Shown here one piece after another: positions 18,955-28,100 of a stretch of DNA of 64,000 nucleotides. Under the pieces are notes generated by a model. The model did no database searches. It was not told the DNA's origin and saw nothing but the letters and a program-made list of their open reading frames with translations. This DNA is from Microglena sp. YARC. Taxonomy: Eukaryota; Chlorophyta; Chlorophyceae; Chlamydomonadales; Chlamydomonadaceae. The translations under genes and the position numbers were made by a program. The stretch covers positions 80,921,420-80,985,419 of the forward strand of contig CM039463.1 in the NCBI GenBank assembly GCA_022414725.1, read 5' to 3'. Each line of letters starts with the position of its first letter. Positions within the stretch are counted from its first letter, which is position 1.

Positions 18955-19315
18955 CACATGAAACGAACATAATACACAATTGAAAAACGCAACAAACATA
19001 GTAAACAATTGGCAGACATAACAAATAACAAACATAACAAACAGTTGACAGACATAACAAACATAACAAACTATTGACAGACATAACAAACATAACAAAC
19101 ATAACAAACATTACAAACATAACAAACATAAAAACACAAAAAACATAACAAATAATCGACAAACATAACAAACATAACAAACATAACAAACAATTGACAG
19201 ACATAACAAACATAACGAACAATTGACAGGCATAACAAACATAACAAACATAACAAACATAACAAACATAACAAACGTAACAAACAATTGACAGACATAA
19301 CAAACATAACAAATA
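18955..19315. repeat. 9-bp tandem repeat ATAACAAAC
   Basis: About 35 units, with interspersed ATTGACAGAC variants, end just before the first ARM exon. The long Cys/Leu/Val-rich minus-strand frames are artefacts of the 9-bp period. Confidence 0.92.
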
Positions 19316-19364
19316 CCCCCTAAAACAAGGCCACTCCACATCCTGGTTGGCTCAGTCATCAAGC

Positions 19365-19464
19365 ATGACTACCAAAGCGGACGACATTGCTCAGCACTAC
19401 CAACGCTCAAAGGGTGCCATTGCAACCGACCCCGCCCGAAGACAAGACCTCCTCATCTTGTTAG
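19365..19464 (+). CDS. ARM protein exon 1 (N terminus or internal)
   Basis: The proposed start is the ATG at 19365, which has A at -3. The exon could instead begin at the acceptor GGCTCAG (19356) in the same frame. It encodes MTTKADDIAQHYQRSKGAIA and a helix ending QDLLILL. The donor TTAG|GTTGGT leaves phase 1, completed to glycine by the next exon. The joined peptide continues smoothly into the following helices. Confidence 0.65.
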
Positions 19465-22400
19465 GTTGGTACTTGACACATTGCATGGTCATGTATTTAT
19501 GTATGTATGCATGTACCATACCAGGTAGCGTACCATACACCGTACCATGTACTGTACCATATACCCTTCCAGACACCGTACCATACACCGTATTATATAG
19601 CGTACCACACACCGTACCATACACCGTACTATATAGCGTACCACACACCGTACCAGGTAGCGTACCACACACCGTACCATATACTGTACCATATACTGTT
19701 CCATACACCGTACTATATAGCGTACCACTAGGGTTAGGAGGGGGGGTCATATGGATGGCGATGATGATGATGATGATGATTTTAGTTTTTAAGATGATGA
19801 TGATGATAATGACATGCAGGCACGTTCATCCATGAAAATGTCAACCCTGCTACAAGCCCTAACTTCCAGAACCCCAAGGCCGACCAGATCAGCTGCTTCA
19901 TTGAGATGCTGACTCTACGCCAGGTGCAACGGGATGCGGTGGTTGTACTTGCGCTTCTAAAATGTCTCAAGATCCTGTCACGGAAATCAAGCAACAGGTG
20001 TGTACAACTTATGAATCATCGTCCTTGCGCTTCTAAAATGTCTCAAGATCCTGACACAGAAATCAAACAACAGGTGTGTACAACTTATGAAATGTTTGAG
20101 CTGAGAGAAACTGAATGTATCTCAATGTAACTGCCGTAACTGAATGTATCTGAATTTAACTGAATTTATCTGTTATATCTGAACGTAGCTGTCGTAACTG
20201 AATGCATCTGGATGTAACTGTCGTAACTGAATGCATCTGGATGTAACTGTCGTAACTGAATGCATCTGGATGTAACTGTCGTAACTGAATGCATCTGGAT
20301 GTAACTGTCGTAACTGAATGCATCTGGATGTAACTGTCGTAACTGAATGCATCTGGATGTAACTGTCGTAACTGAATGCATCTGGATGTAACTGTCGTAA
20401 CTGAATGCATCTGGATGTGTCTGAATGTAACTGCCGTTAGTGAATTTATGTGAATGTAACTGTTATCCAACGCTTACAGCAATACGACCTTTCCTTTGCA
20501 ATCGCAAGTGCACTGTGGGTAATGAGCGTGTGTGTGCACTGCTCATGGACATCCCATCCTCACTCAACACCGCAATTTAAATTAACTGACCTCGCAAATG
20601 GCAATTTCTTCCTGCATCCACAGGTCTGCTGTCGGTAATGAGGGTGCTTGTGCACTGCTCATGAACCTCCCATCCTCACTCAACACCGCAATTTAAATTA
20701 ACTGACCTCGCAAATGGCAATTTCTTCCTGCATCCACAGGTCTGCTGTCGGTAATGAGGGTGCTTGTGCACTGCTCATGAACCTCCCATCCTCACTCAAC
20801 ACCGCAATTTAAATTAACTGACCTCGCAAATGGCAATTCCTTCCTGCATCCACAGGTCTGCTGTGGGTAATGAGGGTGTTTGTGCTCTGCTCATGAACCT
20901 CTCTCCCTCACTTAACACAGCGATCTCTGCGGAGGGCTCCAGTGTGCTGCTCAACATTTGCTATGAGCCCTCCAACGTCGCCTTCCTGCTGCGAACACCT
21001 GGCGTGCAGATGCTGATCGATTTCCTGGCTGAAGAGGTGCGCTCGTACAATTAGCTATTATTGTATTTTATTTATTTATTTATGTATTTATTTTGTATTT
21101 AGGGTTGAACCCGCTTAGTGTGCTCCCTGGCAGTGTTTTTGGTGGAGTTTGTGGGGGCGAGAGCCCTCAGAGTCACCACGTTGTCTGTTTGTCTGACCGT
21201 CCAACCGGCGACCAAGATGAAGCCTGACACGTCAGCCAACTGTCTCACAACTAACTGGTTCCATCGTTGCCACCTGGCGTTCCGTTGCCAACACTCTCCG
21301 CCAATTTTCCGTGTCGTTTGCGACGCTGCATAGGACTTGTACCACTTTATTTTGCCCCCACCCCTACACACACGCACCCCCCCCTCACGCCCTTCACGTG
21401 CACTCAGTGCACTCAAAATATTTCCCCCTATGCAACTGAAAATATGTGTCGCATGCCCCCTTCCCTTCCCTACTCTATGTACCCCCACCCCCACCCCCAC
21501 CCCTACCCCCAGGACCTGCACAACCCCCTACTTTTCCCTAATTATTTCTGTCCCCCGTCCCCTTCTGACACTCTTTCTCCCCCCTACACCCCCCTACGCC
21601 TTGCTATCCCCGTTAGCCTATTTGGCTACCCCTGGACTGTAAAAATAAATACATACATATGTACATACACCTTTCTATTCCCTTGAGCCTATTTGACTAC
21701 CCCTGGACTGTAAAAAAACATACATTCGTGCATACACCTAACTATTCTCTTTAGCCTATGTGGCTACCCCTGGAATGTAAAAATATATGCATACAGTCAG
21801 ACGCCTTGCTATTCCCTTTAGCTTATATGGATACGCTGGACTGTATAAATACATGTATACATACACACATGCATACATACGCCTTGTGATTTGGCATGCA
21901 GGATCCAGAACTTCAAGCTAATGCTGCTGGTGCAATACAGAGTGTGTGTTTCTTACCTGATGGGCGTGAGCATGTGCTCGAGCTTGATGGTGTGCAGGTG
22001 AGTGGCATAGCATGTGCTCTTATCATGCCCGTCATGACTGTGGGTGGGTGGGTGGTAGGTGGGTGGGTAGGAGGGTGTGAGCATGATAATAGATTAATAG
22101 TACATGCTAGGTGAGGTTCTTATCTGATGTACTCGAGCTTGATGGTGTGCAGGTGTGTGGCCTAGCATGTGCTCTTATCATGCCCATTATGCAGGGGGGT
22201 GGGTAGGTGGGTGGGTGGGTGGGTGTGAGCATGATAATAGCACATGCTATGGGGGGTTCTTATCTGATGTGCTAGAGCTTGATGGTGTGTGGCCTAGCAT
22301 GTGCTCTTATCATGCTCATCATGCAGGTGGGTGGTTGGTAGGTGGGTGAGTGGTGGGTAAGTGGGTGGTTGGTGGGTAGGTGGGTGGGTGGGTGGGTGTG

Positions 22401-23943
22401 AGCATGATAATAGCCCATGCTAGGGTGGGTTCTTACCTGATGGGCGTGAGCATGTGCTAGGGTTTGGTGGTGTGCAGGTGTGTGGCCTAGTCATGGGCTC
22501 ATGGGTAGGGAACGGTAATACGATATCATGTCATCATATGATTTCATATAATGCCGGCCGTCTGACTAGGCCAAAGTTACCATCAAAATATAATATCATA
22601 TGACGCAATTTGTATGATATCATACGATAGCATACTCAACTTTGGCCAACATTATATGATATGCCGTTCCCTACTCACGGGTGGAGGTTTAGAATAGTGA
22701 ACTTGATTATGCATCTTGAGCTTGATCATGCATTGACGTGTGCATAGTTTTTCTTTTCAGCTACGAGCAGCAGCTTCCAGGCAGCTCCCTGGGCTCTCTT
22801 TTCATCCAAACCTTAAGCAACCTAGGCACCTGGAAGCTGAAATCGTCAGCTTTCCAGTGCCACTTGAATCTTTGAGTTTGGCTCTGTGGCAGGTTGGGGA
22901 GCTGCCTAGAAGCTGGTGCTGGTAGCCGAAAATAAAATCAGTGGATGTGTGCTTTGCCTGATGGGCGTGAGCATACACTAGAGCTTGATGGTGTGCAGGT
23001 GCAGGGCAAAGGCTTGATGGAGGTGTCAAATGTTGGCCCTAATCATTGGAAGGCCGTGAGAAGTTGCCCCTGTTTATTGATGATTGTATGAAGAGATTGG
23101 ATCAAGAATATTTGGATAAGACTCATGTTTTGAATGTTAAAAAAAAACGAGAACGCCTGGTGGGGCGTGGTGTTATGGGAGCCCGTCTTACAGGGGTATA
23201 GAACGGGCTGCTACTTTACCTGGACAAAGCTACCATGGCGGTTGACAGCAAGCGCTTTTGAATGTTCATGTAACTGCCGAAGACGGCAATCAGACCTGTA
23301 TAACGGCAGGAGCCATTTAACCAAGTTGAAGTTCAAGTTGACCTTGATCGTCCATTGTGATCGTGAAGTTCCCTGATTGTGACCGTGATTGTGACCGTGA
23401 TCGTGACTGTGACCGCGATCATGAAGTTCAAGTTGATCTTGACCGTGCATTAACGTGTGGGGAGAATGTGGTGTCCGATTAGGGAAAGTCTCCGTGTAGT
23501 ATGGGTAGTATGGGTGCAAACGACCAACTGTACGCTTCAACCCTCTTTTTTAAAGACCGGCGCAGTGTGCACGTCCGGTACGACCGGCGTCCTTGTAGGT
23601 TTCTCCATTTTGATTCTACCCAGGATCAAACCAGTGGTTCAAGTTTTTCTTGTTTGTTAGTATGTTGTTTATATATCTGTCTGTATGCCAGCCTGCCTGT
23701 GTGACTGCCTGGCTGATGATTGTTGTATTCCTCTCCTGTACAGGCTCTCCTTGCCCGCCAGTCATCCAGCCATGCCAATGTAGTTACTATGCCAGCCTGC
23801 CTGTGTGACTGCCTGACTTTGCATTTTTGTATTGCTCCACTGTACAGGCTCTCCTTGCCCGCCTGTCATCCAGCCACGCCAATGTTGTCATTAGAGCTTC
23901 GGGAGCAGTTCATAATCTTTCCTCAGAGGAAGGCGCTATTGAG
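19365..23943 (+). CDS. Armadillo-repeat protein (five exons; 3' end not found)
   Basis: Exons are 19365-19464, 19820-19997, 20856-21036, 21902-21997 and 23848-23943. All four junctions keep one reading frame of about 217 codons. The last two exons are 96 bases each in phase 0, with typical ARM-repeat signatures: ELQANAAGAIQSVCFLPDGR and VIRASGAVHNLSSEEGAIE. Two helices in exon 3 (GVCALLMNL, GSSVLLNICYE) also fit ARM/HEAT helices. ARM proteins are helical scaffolds for protein binding; I cannot place this one in a subfamily or assign a function. No stop codon follows in phase within a recognised exon, so it must continue beyond 23943. The next 36 kb is a minisatellite, so the following intron may be huge. 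Confidence 0.8.
19515..19735 (+). repeat. 20-bp-type repeat of CACCGTACCATA
   Basis: Variants of GTACCATACACCGTACTATA and GCGTACCACACACCGTACC fill the first ARM intron. They are followed by GATGAT microsatellites. Confidence 0.85.
19820..19997 (+). CDS. ARM protein exon 2
   Basis: The acceptor is GACATGCAG and the donor AACAG|GTGTGT. It encodes TFIHENVNPATSPNFQNPKA, then DQISCFIEMLTLRQVQRDAV and a Leu-rich helix to KSSN. It enters with two bases and leaves with two. Confidence 0.8.
20025..20092 (+). repeat. Copy of the 3' edge of ARM exon 2 with a second donor
   Basis: About 68 bases (from CTTGCGCTTCTAAAATGTCT, through AACAACAG|GTGTGT) repeat the end of exon 2 and its donor 76 bases downstream, with four or so substitutions. 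Confidence 0.88.
20095..20460. repeat. 29-bp tandem repeat in ARM intron 2
   Basis: Eight near-perfect units containing TGTAACTGTCGTAACTGAAT, flanked by diverged ones. Confidence 0.92.
20510..20855 (+). repeat. 116-bp array copying the 5' edge of ARM exon 3
   Basis: Three copies precede the real exon. CAGGTCTGCT occurs at 20621, 20737 and, real, 20853: an exact 116-bp period. An older copy without the acceptor block is near 20512. Each repeats the acceptor and the first 60 or so exon bases (SAVGNEG, CALLMNLPSSLNTAI), then stops at TAA. Confidence 0.88.
20856..21036 (+). CDS. ARM protein exon 3
   Basis: The acceptor is CATCCACAG and the donor GAAGAG|GTGCGC. The first base completes an arginine codon, and 60 codons follow, ending in phase 0. 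The peptide contains SAVGNEGVCALLMNLSPSLN, GSSVLLNICYEPSNVAFLL and GVQMLIDFLAEE, which look like two ARM/HEAT helical pairs. Confidence 0.85.
21125..21345 (+). repeat. Dispersed element family R1, copy 5
   Basis: From GTTTTTGGTGGAGTTTGTGG to GCATAGGACTTGT. The head has lost the C run. Confidence 0.7.
21346..21895 (+). repeat. C-rich tract and four R2 copies in ARM intron 3
   Basis: The CCCCAC-rich tract (21355-21600) is followed by four R2 copies at about 21605, 21680, 21745 and 21815, each with CCTTTAGC(C/T)TAT-type and ACCCCTGGACTGTA-type blocks and an ATACATAC tail. Confidence 0.7.
21902..21997 (+). CDS. ARM protein exon 4
   Basis: 96 bases in phase 0 at both ends, acceptor GCATGCAG, donor CAG|GTGAGT (consensus). 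It encodes 32 residues: DPELQANAAGAIQSVCFLPD, then GREHVLELDGVQ, a classic ARM H2-H3 segment and the turn to the next repeat. Confidence 0.9.
21998..22505 (+). repeat. Copies of the 3' edge of ARM exon 4 with GGTGGGTGG tracts
   Basis: Copies of TCGAGCTTGATGGTGTGCAG and the following intron (CTAGCATGTGCTCTTATCAT) occur near 22110, 22255 and 22430, plus a displaced copy near 22960-23003. Donors are intact (CAG|GTGTGT) in two, and a deletion has removed one. Confidence 0.82.
22506..22673. mobile_element. MITE-like element A with clear terminal inverted repeats
   Basis: Starts TAGGGAACGGTA and ends TGCCGTTCCCTA, giving 11 of 12 matching terminal bases. The interior is rich in CATATGAT palindromes with the GTCTGACTAGGC core. 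It sits inside the ARM exon 4 edge array. Confidence 0.8.
22740..23145 (+). repeat. R8-related block and displaced exon 4 edge copy
   Basis: CAGCTACGAGCAGCAGCTTC and GGCAGCTCCC relate to R8. The exon 4 edge copy at 22960-23003 (TGATGGGCGTGAGCATACAC) keeps CAG|GTGCAG. Confidence 0.6.
23146..23253 (-). mobile_element. 5'-truncated copy of the tRNA-derived SINE
   Basis: It matches the body of copies 1 and 2 (AACGCCTGGTGGGGCGTGGT to ACCATGGCGGTTGACAGC on the plus strand) but lacks the tRNA-like head, as expected of incomplete reverse transcription. On the minus strand it ends in a T run. Confidence 0.7.
23262..23460 (-). repeat. R7 copy and GACCGTGATCGTGA repeats
   Basis: An inverted R7 (TAACTGCCGAAGACGGCAAT) is followed by about 100 bases of GTGACCGTGATTGT-type microrepeats. 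Confidence 0.65.
23700..23845 (+). repeat. Copy of the 5' edge of ARM exon 5
   Basis: GTACAGGCTCTCCTTGCCCG and the bases to GCCAATGTAGT repeat the acceptor and first 40 or so bases of exon 5, 104 bases upstream. The copy has an in-frame TAG. Confidence 0.85.
23848..23943 (+). CDS. ARM protein exon 5
   Basis: 96 bases, phase 0 at both ends, acceptor CTGTACAG, donor GAG|GTAGGG. It encodes ALLARLSSSHANVVIRASGA then VHNLSSEEGAIE, a textbook ARM repeat with the small-residue and N-L pattern of helices H2 and H3. Same length and phase as exon 4, so one ARM repeat per exon here. Confidence 0.9.
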
Positions 23944-24400
23944 GTAGGGGAGTTGTGCCATCAGACTACCTACAACCTGAACCCTGAACCCTAGGCCCTG
24001 GACCCTAACTTTTGTCATAAGATCCTCCGCATCAGTTCATAATCTTTCCTCAGAGGAAGGCGCTATTGAGGTAGGGGGGTTGTGCCATCAGACTACCTAC
24101 AACCTGAACCCTGAACCCTAGGCCCTGGACCCTAACTTTTGTCATAAGATCCTCCGCATCAGTTCATAATCTTTCCTCAGAGGAAGGCGCTATTGAGGTA
24201 GGGGGGTTGTGCCATCAGACTACCTACAACCTGAACCCTGAACCCTAGGCCCTGGACCCTAATTTTTGTCATAAGATCCTCCGCATCAGTTCATAATCTT
24301 TCCTCAGAGGAAGGCGCTATTGAGGTAGGGGGGTTGTGCCATCAGACTACCTACAACCTGAACCCTGGACCCCTGATCCCTAGGCCCTGGACCCTACAGC
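23906..24400 (+). repeat. 127-bp array copying the 3' edge of ARM exon 5
   Basis: CAGTTCATAATC occurs at 23906 (real exon), 24033, 24160 and 24287: an exact 127-bp period. All copies retain the exon end and the donor GCTATTGAG|GTAGGG. Each also has CCTGAACCCTGAACCCTAG, which looks telomere-like but is part of the unit. Confidence 0.92.
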
Positions 24401-25140
24401 CATTCGACGTCTAACCATCTGCAGAATACTATACTTCCCCCCGTGTGAGAACCACGGTAACCAGGTTTCAAACTCATGGGTATGGGTATAGGTACAGGTT
24501 GTAGACATGTCCAAGTCTCTGCAACGACAGTGTGGTCCAGGGTAATTCAAAGCGCGCGCTTTTGTGCTTATGAGCGCTGACTTTTTGACCCCCTCTGCGC
24601 TTTAAGCGCAGTTTTTTGCACCCCCCCCTGTGGGCGCAGCACGCAATTTTTGCGCTTTTTGCACTACAAATCGCAGTTTTTTTGTTTTCAAGTGCGCTAA
24701 AGCGCTGGCCAATTGGGCCATTTTAAGGACCCTGGTGCGGTCCCTAAGGATTGCTTTGATGACTGCTTGATAAAAATGAGTCACCTTCAAAAGTTGTTAT
24801 ATTGTTATAGTTGACACAATTTTCATCAAGTCTTGACAACAAACAAAAACTACAGAACATGCAAAGAAACCCTAGTTGTTAAGACTTTATAAAAACCAGT
24901 CACCAAACAAGTTGTTACAAGAATATTCATAGTTGACATGATTTTCAGTCAGTTTTGCTTCAAAGGAAAAAGCAGTGTCTTTACTTAGCACTATGGTGAT
25001 CCTAGTAGCTTATGGGGTGTTGCAAGCAGCTTGTCTTGCTCTAAATGCAACCCCAAAAGACTCTATAACCCAGAGTGTCCATAACCTTGTCCACCAGCAG
25101 GGGGAAGTGTGAGCCAACGTAGCGCCCCCAAACACAGAGG
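24401..25140. other. No exon recognised; palindromic AGCGC cluster at 24550-24715
   Basis: The cluster holds GCGCGCGC, TGAGCGCTGA, TGCGCTTTAAGCGCA and GTGCGCTAAAGCGCTGG, i.e. several short hairpins. After it come two related AGTTGACA...ATTTTCA blocks (24805 and 24935). I see no further ARM exon. Confidence 0.5.
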
Positions 25141-25142
25141 GA

Positions 25143-28100
25143 TACAATTACTACTACTACTAGCACTACTACTAGCACTAATGCTAGATATGGCATCTCT
25201 ACTACTACTAGCACTACTGCTAGCACTAATGCTGCTAGCACTAATGCTAGATATAGCATCTCTACTACTACTAGCACTAATGCTAGCACTACTACTAGCA
25301 ATAATGCTAGATATAGCATCTCTACTACTACTAGCACTACTGCTAGCACTAATGCTGCTAGCACTAATGCTAGATATAGCATCTCTACTACTACTAGCAC
25401 TACTGCTAGCACTAATGCTGCTAGCACTAATGCTGCTAGCACTAATGCTAGATATAGCATCTCTACTACTACTAGCACTACTGCTAGCACTAATGCTGCT
25501 AGCACTAATGCTAGATATAGCATCTCTACTACTACTAGCACTAATGCTAGCACTACTGCTAGCACTAATGCTAGATATAGCATCTCTACTACTACTAGCA
25601 CTACTGCTAGCACTAATGCTGCTAGCACTAATGCTAGATATAGCATCTCTACTACTACTAGCACTACTGCTAGCACTAATGCTGCTAGCACTAATGCTAG
25701 ATATAGCATCTCTACTACTACTAGCACTACTGCTAGCACTAATGCTGCTAGCACTAATGCTAGATATAGCATCTCTACTACTACTAGCACTAATGATAGA
25801 TATAGCATCTCTACTACTACTAGCACTAATGCTGCTAGCACTAATGCTGCTAGCACTAATGCTAGATATAGCATCTCTACTACTACTAGCACTACTGCTA
25901 GCAGCTAATGCTGCTAGCACTAATGCTAGATATAGCATCTCTACTACTACTAGCACTACTGCTAGCACTAATGCTGCTAGCACTAATGCTAGCACTAATG
26001 CTAGATATAGCATCTCTACTACTACTAGCACTACTGCTAGCACTAATGCTGCTAGCACTAATGCTAGATATAGCATCTCTACTACTACTAGCACTAATGC
26101 TGCTAGCACTAGCTGCTAGCACTAATGCTAGATATAGCATCTCTACTACTACTAGCACTACTGCTAGCACTAATGCTGCTAGCACTAATGCTAGATATAG
26201 CATCTCTACTACTACTAGCACTAATGCTAGCACTAATGCTGCTAGATATAGCATCTCTACTACTACTAGCACTACTGCTAGCACTAATGCTGCTAGCACT
26301 AATGCTAGATATAGCATCTCTACTACTACTAGCACTACTGCTAGCAGCTAATGCTGCTAGCACTAATGCTAGGCATCTCTACTACTACTAGCACTACTGC
26401 TAGCACTAATGCTGCTAGCACTAATGCTGCTAGTATAGCATCTCTACTACTACTAGCACTACTGCTAGCACTAATGCTGCTAGCACTAATGCTAGATATA
26501 GCATCTCTACTACTACTAGCACTAACTGCTAGCACTAATGCTACTAGCACTAATGCTAGATATAGCATCTCTACTACTACTAGCACTACTGCTAGCACTA
26601 ATGCTGCTAGCACTAATGCTAGATATAGCATCTCTACTACTACTAGCACTACTGCTAGCACTAATGCTGCTAGCACTAATGCTGCTAGCACTAATGCTAG
26701 CACTAATGCTGCTAGCACTAATGCTGCTAGCACTAATGCTAGATATAGCATCTCTACTACTACTAGCACTACTGCTAGCACTAATGCTGCTAGCACTAGC
26801 TTAGCACTAATGCTAGCATATAGCATCTCTACTACTACTAGCACTACTGCTAGCACTAATGCTGCTAGCACTAATGCTAGATATAGCATCTCTACTACTA
26901 CTAGCACTACTGCTAGCACTAGCAGCACTAATGCTGGCTAGGTAATGCTGCTAGCACTAATGCTAGATATAGCATCTCTACTACTACTAGCACTACTGCT
27001 AGCACTACTACTAGCACTAATGCTAGATATAGCATCTCTACTACTACTAGCACTACTGCTAGCACTAATGCTGCTAGCACTAATGCTAGATATAGCATCT
27101 CTACTACTACTAGCACTACTGCTAGCACTAATGCTGCTAGCACTAATGCTAGATATAGCATCTCTACTACTACTAGCACTACTGCTTAATGCTAGCACTA
27201 ATGCTGCTAGCACTAATGCTAGATATAGCATCTCTACTACTACTAGCACTAATGCTAGCACTAATGCTGCTAGCACTAATGCTGCTAGCACTAATGCTAG
27301 ACATAGCATCTCTACTACTACTAGCACTACTGCTAGCACTAATGCTGCTAGCACTAATGCTAGATATAGCATCTCTACTACTACTAGCACTAATGCTAGC
27401 ACTAATGCTGCTAGCACTAATGCTGCTAGCACTAATGCTAGATATAGCATCTCTACTACTACTAGCACTACTGCTAGCACTAATGCTGCTAGCACTAATG
27501 CTAGATATAGCATCTCTACTACTACTAGCACTAATGCTGCTAGCAGCTAATGCTGCTAGCACTAATGCTAGCACTATAGCATCTCTACTACTACTAGCAC
27601 TAATGCTAGCACTAATGCTGCTAGCACTAATGCTGCTAGCACTAATGCTAGATATAGCATCTCTACTACTACTAGCACTAATGCTAGCACTAATGCTGCT
27701 AGCACTAATGCTGCTAGCATAATAGCATCTCTACTACTACTAGCACTACTGCTAGCACTAATGCTGCTAGCACTAATGCTAGATATAGCATCTCTACTAC
27801 TACTAGCACTACTGCTAGCACTAATGCTGCTAGCACTAATGCTAGATATAGCATCTCTACTACTACTAGCACTAATGCTAGCACTAATGCTAGCACTAAT
27901 GCTAGATATAGCATCTCTACTACTACTAGCACTACTGCTAGCACTAATGCTGCTAGCACTAATGCTAATATAGCATCTCTACTACTACTAGCACTACTGC
28001 TAGCACTAATGCTGCTAGCACTAATGCTAGATATAGCATCTCTACTACTACTAGCACTACTGCTAGCACTAATGCTGCTAGCACTAATGCTAGATATAGC

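Larger units (their letters stand above)
17061..19364. promoter_or_regulatory. Space between divergent NUS1 and ARM genes, probable promoters
   Basis: About 2.3 kb lie between the two proposed start codons. I see no clear TATA box. It contains CCAGTGTGCTA-type tandem repeats (17120-17505), a non-repetitive stretch (17700-18060), a related pair of GGTGAGCAGTGCAACGTGA blocks (18315 and 18910), an R6 fragment (18575-18625) and a 9-bp array. Calling it regulatory is inference from gene orientation only. Confidence 0.35.

Noticed and set aside
18824..19339. 171-codon minus-strand CYVCYVC frame
   Set aside because: Explained by the 9-bp ATAACAAAC repeat.
23970..24380. Telomere-like CCCTGAACCCTAGGCCCTGGACCCTAA sequence (in parts)
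   Set aside because: It is a fixed part of the 127-bp unit, not a simple telomeric run.
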